Below, piece after piece: positions 6,217-9,119 of a stretch of DNA of 9,119 nucleotides. Each line of letters starts with the position of its first letter. The stretch's first letter is position 1. A program made the position numbers and the translations under genes. The stretch comes from Polaromonas sp. YR568 (lineage in GTDB: Bacteria; Pseudomonadota; Gammaproteobacteria; Burkholderiales; Burkholderiaceae), in contig CAMBWM010000085.1 in NCBI GenBank assembly GCA_945871335.1, positions 1 to 9,119 of the forward strand. The letters are read 5' to 3'. The notes beneath the pieces were generated by a model. The model worked only from the letters and a program-made list of their open reading frames with translations. It did no database searches and was not told the origin of the DNA.

Positions 6217-7401
6217 TCACAGGCGCTCGAAAATCGCGGCAATACCCTGGCCGCCGCCAATGCACATGGTCACCAGTGCGTAGCGCCCTTGAATGCGCTC
6301 CAGCTCGTACAAGGCTTTGACGGTGATCAGCGCACCGGTCGCGCCTATCGGATGCCCCAGCGAAATGCCTGAGCCGTTGGGGTTGACCTTCGCCGGGTCC
6401 AGACCGAGATCGCGCGTGACGGCGCAGGCCTGCGCGGCAAAGGCTTCGTTGGCTTCGATCACGTCCAGGTCTTTGACCGTGAGGCCGGCTTTTTTCAGCG
6501 CCAGTTGTGTTGCTGGCACCGGGCCGATGCCCATGTACTTGGGGTCCACGCCGGCGTGCGCGTAGGCCACCAAACGGGCCAGCGGCTTGATGCCGCGGGC
6601 TTTGGCGGTGCCGGCTTCCATCAGCACCACAGCTGCCGCCGCGTCATTGATGCCAGAGGCATTGCCGGCAGTCACTGTGCCGTTTTCTTTGATGAAGACG
6701 GCCTTGAGTTTGGCCATGTCTTCCAGTGTGCAATTGGGGCGGTAGTGCTCGTCGGTGTCGTAGGCGACTTCGCCCTTGCGGCTTTTGAGCATGACCGGCA
6801 CGATCTGCGATTTGAAGCGCCCGCCTTCGATGGCGCGTTGCGCGCGGTTGTGGCTTTCAACGGCCAACGCGTCCTGGTCGGCCCGCGTGATGCCCCACTT
6901 GGCGGCAATGTTCTCTGCTGTCACGCCCATGTGGATGGTGTGAAACGGGTCGTGCAGTGCGCCCACCATCATGTCGACCATTTTGCTGTCGCCCATGCGC
7001 GCGCCAAAGCGTGTGGCCAGGCTGGCGTAGGGCGCGCGGCTCATGTTTTCAGCGCCGCCACCAATGGCCACGTCGGCATCGCCCAACAAGATGCTCTGGC
7101 TGGCTGAGATGATGGCCTGCAGGCCCGAGCCGCACAGGCGGTTGACGTTGAAGGCCGGCGTGCCTTCGGCGCAGCCGCCGTTGATGGCCGCAACGCGGGA
7201 CAGGTACATGTCGCGTGCTTCGGTGTTGACCACGTGCCCAAAGACCACATGGCCGACGTCTTTGCCATCAACGCCGGCGCGCGCCAGCGACTCGCGCACG
7301 ACCAGCGTGGCCAGCTCGATAGGCGGCGTGTCTTTGAGGCTCGCGCCAAAGGTTCCGATGGCGGTGCGCACACCGCTGACAACAACAACTTCACGGCTCA
7401 T
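6217..7401 (-). CDS. bktB: Beta-ketothiolase / acetyl-CoA C-acyltransferase
   Basis: This 394-residue cytoplasmic thiolase condenses acyl-CoA with acetyl-CoA or cleaves 3-ketoacyl-CoA, serving polyhydroxyalkanoate synthesis or fatty-acid breakdown. The catalytic triad is intact: Cys90 in NRLCGSG (acyl nucleophile), His350 in GHPIGATGA and Cys380 in CIGGGQG. The NEAFA and GNASGINDAAAA motifs are also conserved. Start MSREVVVVSGVRTAIGTFG, length and overall sequence are very like Cupriavidus necator BktB, hence the symbol; PhaA-type acetyl-CoA acetyltransferase is the alternative. AAGGAGA (complement of 7409-7415) lies seven bases before the ATG. Its stop is 30 bases from the soxA stop on the other strand, with no clear terminator between them. 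It has no evident functional link to the sox genes. Confidence 0.92.
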   Translation of the reverse strand: MSREVVVVSGVRTAIGTFGASLKDTPPIELATLVVRESLARAGVDGKDVGHVVFGHVVNTEARDMYLSRVAAINGGCAEGTPAFNVNRLCGSGLQAIISASQSILLGDADVAIGGGAENMSRAPYASLATRFGARMGDSKMVDMMVGALHDPFHTIHMGVTAENIAAKWGITRADQDALAVESHNRAQRAIEGGRFKSQIVPVMLKSRKGEVAYDTDEHYRPNCTLEDMAKLKAVFIKENGTVTAGNASGINDAAAAVVLMEAGTAKARGIKPLARLVAYAHAGVDPKYMGIGPVPATQLALKKAGLTVKDLDVIEANEAFAAQACAVTRDLGLDPAKVNPNGSGISLGHPIGATGALITVKALYELERIQGRYALVTMCIGGGQGIAAIFERL

Positions 7402-7408
7402 AGCAAGG

Positions 7409-7415
7409 TCTCCTT
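7409..7415 (-). promoter_or_regulatory. Ribosome binding site of bktB
   Basis: On the minus strand AAGGAGA precedes the ATG at 7401-7399 by seven bases. It is a strong Shine-Dalgarno match and fixes the bktB start. Confidence 0.75.
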
Positions 7416-7544
7416 AGATTTGAAAATATACATGACCGACTATGCCGGCATTTGTCTACAGCCGGCTGACAGCCGCACGCAAAAGAGGCGTGGCCCGCCC
7501 CCCGGTTGGCCGCCCAGCTTGCAAAGGCCCGCGGACAGAGTCCG

Positions 7545-7606
7545 GGCGCTATTAAATAAGAAGCGCCAAGCCTATTGTTTTCAAGGAGTTTGGGGCTTTT
7601 GTCCTG
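7545..7606. repeat. Possible degenerate dispersed intergenic repeat with hairpin
   Basis: GGCGCT (7545-7550) and AGCGCC (7562-7567) form a six-base stem around the AT-rich loop ATTAAATAAGA, followed by an AT-richer stretch to about 7606. The GCTATTAAATAA start recalls short dispersed intergenic repeats common in Comamonadaceae. There is only one copy here and the resemblance is from memory, so the call is weak. Confidence 0.22.
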
Positions 7607-7637
7607 GCTCGCACAGCCCGGAGCTCGCCTGTGCCAC

Positions 7638-7657
7638 CCAGGGGCGCCCCTGGTTTT
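7638..7657 (+). terminator. GC palindrome followed by TTTT upstream of mnmG
   Basis: CCAGGGGCGCCCCTGG (7638-7653) is a perfect 16-base palindrome followed directly by TTTT. On the plus strand it can form a six-base-pair stem with a GCGC loop and a short U-run, like a factor-independent terminator. No plus-strand gene is visible upstream that it would end. It could be a leader attenuator, the end of an unrecognised small RNA, or a DNA-level site. Confidence 0.35.
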
Positions 7658-7740
7658 GCGCTGCTCGGTAAAATGCAGCCATTACAGTGCCCAGCATCGT
7701 TTGCTTGAGGCCTGCCCTGCCAACCACGAGAAGTCTGCCC

Positions 7741-9119
7741 ATGTTTTACCCTCAGGAATTTGACGTGATCGTCGTCGGCGGCGGCCATGCCGGCACCGAG
7801 GCCGCGCTGGCTGCGGCCCGCATGGGTTGCAAGACCCTGCTCCTGAGCCACAACATCGAGACGCTGGGTCAGATGAGTTGCAACCCGTCGATAGGCGGGA
7901 TTGGCAAGGGCCACCTGGTCAAGGAGGTCGATGCCCTGGGCGGCGCCATGGCGCTGGCCACCGACGAGGGCGGTATCCAGTTCCGTATCCTCAACTCAAG
8001 CAAGGGCCCGGCCGTGCGTGCGACGAGGGCGCAGGCAGACCGCATTTTGTACAAGGCGGCTATTCGCCGCATGCTCGAAAACCAGCCCAATTTGTGGTTG
8101 TTCCAGCAAGCGGTTGATGACCTGATCGTCGAGGGCGACAGGGTGGTTGGCGCCGTCACGCAGGTCGGCATCAAGTTCAGAAGCCGAACCGTGGTGCTCA
8201 CGGCCGGCACTTTTCTGGACGGCAAGATCCATGTGGGCCTGAACAACTACGCCGCCGGGCGCGCGGGCGACCCTCCGGCAGTGTCGCTGAGTGCGCGTTT
8301 GAAAGAACTCAAGCTGCCCCAGGGCCGGCTGAAAACCGGGACGCCGCCCCGGCTGGACGGGCGCAGCATCGACTTTTCCAAGTGCGCGGTGCAGCCGGGT
8401 GACGGCATGCCGGGCGGCGAGGGCGATAGCGTTCCGGTGTTCAGCTTCATGGGCGCGGGCATTGCCCACCCGCAGCAAGTGCCTTGTTGGATCACCCACA
8501 CCAATGAGCGCACGCACGACATCATCCGCTCAGGCTTTGACCGCAGCCCCATGTTCACCGGCAAGATCGATGGCGTCGGCCCGCGGTACTGCCCAAGCGT
8601 CGAAGACAAGATCAACCGCTTCGCCGACAAGACCAGCCACCAGATCTTTCTCGAGCCCGAAGGCTTGACCACCCACGAGATCTATCCCAACGGCATCTCG
8701 ACCAGCCTGCCCTTTGACATCCAGCACGCCTTGGTACGCTCTATGGCCGGCATGGAAAACGCCCACATCCTGCGGCCCGGTTACGCCATTGAGTACGACT
8801 ACTTTGACCCGCGATCGCTCAAAAGCAGCTTTGAAACCCGGGCTATTGGCGGCCTATTTTTTGCCGGGCAGATTAACGGCACCACCGGCTATGAAGAGGC
8901 GGCGGCGCAAGGCCTGTTTGCCGGCATCAATGCGGCGCTTCAATGCCGCGGACAGGAGGCCTGGCTGCCGCGCCGCGACCAGGCCTATTTGGGCGTGCTG
9001 GTTGACGACCTGATCACCAAGGGCGTGACTGAGCCCTACCGTATGTTCACCAGCCGTGCCGAGTACCGGCTGATGCTGCGCGAAGACAACGCCGACGCCC
9101 GCCTGACCGAAAAAGGCCG
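7741..9119 (+). CDS. mnmG: tRNA uridine-5-carboxymethylaminomethyl modification enzyme MnmG, N-terminal part (3' end outside window)
   Basis: This is an FAD-dependent enzyme that, with the GTPase MnmE, installs the carboxymethylaminomethyl group on wobble U34 of certain tRNAs in the cytoplasm. I translated the frame from the ATG at 7741: 459 full codons without a stop, running off the window (full length is usually about 630-650). Motifs are the FAD-binding [21 protein letters not shown] near residues 9-29, [14 protein letters not shown], the first family signature [12 protein letters not shown] with conserved Cys284, and the second signature [17 protein letters not shown] (375-391). The start is supported by homology ([12 protein letters not shown] begins nine residues or fewer from the start in relatives) and a weak GAGAAG upstream. 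It is a housekeeping gene and marks the surrounding region as core chromosome. Confidence 0.95.
   Translation, partial: MFYPQEFDVIVVGGGHAGTEAALAAARMGCKTLLLSHNIETLGQMSCNPSIGGIGKGHLVKEVDALGGAMALATDEGGIQFRILNSSKGPAVRATRAQADRILYKAAIRRMLENQPNLWLFQQAVDDLIVEGDRVVGAVTQVGIKFRSRTVVLTAGTFLDGKIHVGLNNYAAGRAGDPPAVSLSARLKELKLPQGRLKTGTPPRLDGRSIDFSKCAVQPGDGMPGGEGDSVPVFSFMGAGIAHPQQVPCWITHTNERTHDIIRSGFDRSPMFTGKIDGVGPRYCPSVEDKINRFADKTSHQIFLEPEGLTTHEIYPNGISTSLPFDIQHALVRSMAGMENAHILRPGYAIEYDYFDPRSLKSSFETRAIGGLFFAGQINGTTGYEEAAAQGLFAGINAALQCRGQEAWLPRRDQAYLGVLVDDLITKGVTEPYRMFTSRAEYRLMLREDNADARLTEKG

Larger units (their letters stand above)
7402..7740. other. Divergent bktB-mnmG intergenic region
   Basis: I see no convincing gene in these 339 bases. 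They must hold the promoters of both genes. On the bktB side are two 10-base perfect palindromes, ATGCCGGCAT (7442-7451) and CAGCCGGCTG (7459-7468). Their GCCGGC cores can also pair with each other across 11 bases. On the minus strand, TATATT near 7426-7431 could be a -10 element for bktB, but I find no good -35. On the mnmG side TAAAAT (7669-7674) is a possible -10, again without a good -35. GAGAAG (7728-7733), seven bases before the mnmG ATG, is a weak ribosome binding site. Other hairpins are listed separately. Confidence 0.5.

Noticed and set aside
7234..7671. A 145-codon plus-strand frame overlapping the bktB 5' end
   Set aside because: Over half of it is antisense to the bktB coding region, the rest is palindrome-rich intergenic DNA, and no domain or ribosome binding site is seen.

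Overview
The window is GC-rich and reads as a betaproteobacterial chromosome segment, most likely from the Comamonadaceae (Polaromonas, Rhodoferax or Acidovorax relatives). The thiolase closely resembles Cupriavidus BktB, mnmG is of betaproteobacterial type, and a GC-rich repeat inside the first gene looks like one I associate with that family. Genus level is inference only.

Layout. (1) 1-1253, plus strand: the 3' part of a copper-type P1B ATPase (copA-like), cut by the window edge. A 144-base block made of two near-identical 60-base repeats is inserted in frame just before its GDGVND motif. (2) 1254-1470: an intergenic region with a possible terminator, a possible promoter and a good ribosome binding site. 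(3) 1471-6186, plus strand: a tightly packed six-gene operon, iorA-iorB-soxX-soxY-soxZ-soxA. Four junctions are four-base ATGA overlaps and the fifth has one base between stop and start. (4) 6217-7401, minus strand: bktB beta-ketothiolase, convergent with soxA. (5) 7402-7740: the divergent bktB/mnmG intergenic region, rich in palindromes. (6) 7741-9119, plus strand: mnmG (gidA), cut by the right edge.

How the genes may work together. iorAB encodes a xanthine-oxidase-family molybdenum hydroxylase: a two-[2Fe-2S] small subunit and a Tat-exported molybdopterin subunit. soxXA encodes a periplasmic c-type cytochrome complex and soxYZ the sulfur carrier of thiosulfate oxidation. No soxB or soxCD lies between soxA and the next gene. 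The SoxY C terminus keeps the Cys but has lost the usual GGCGG context. My inference is a periplasmic system in which an Ior-type Mo enzyme works with, or supplies electrons or substrate to, a modified Sox carrier and cytochrome. It could take the role of the SoxCD molybdoenzyme or act on a different sulfur compound. This unit is the most interesting content of the window.
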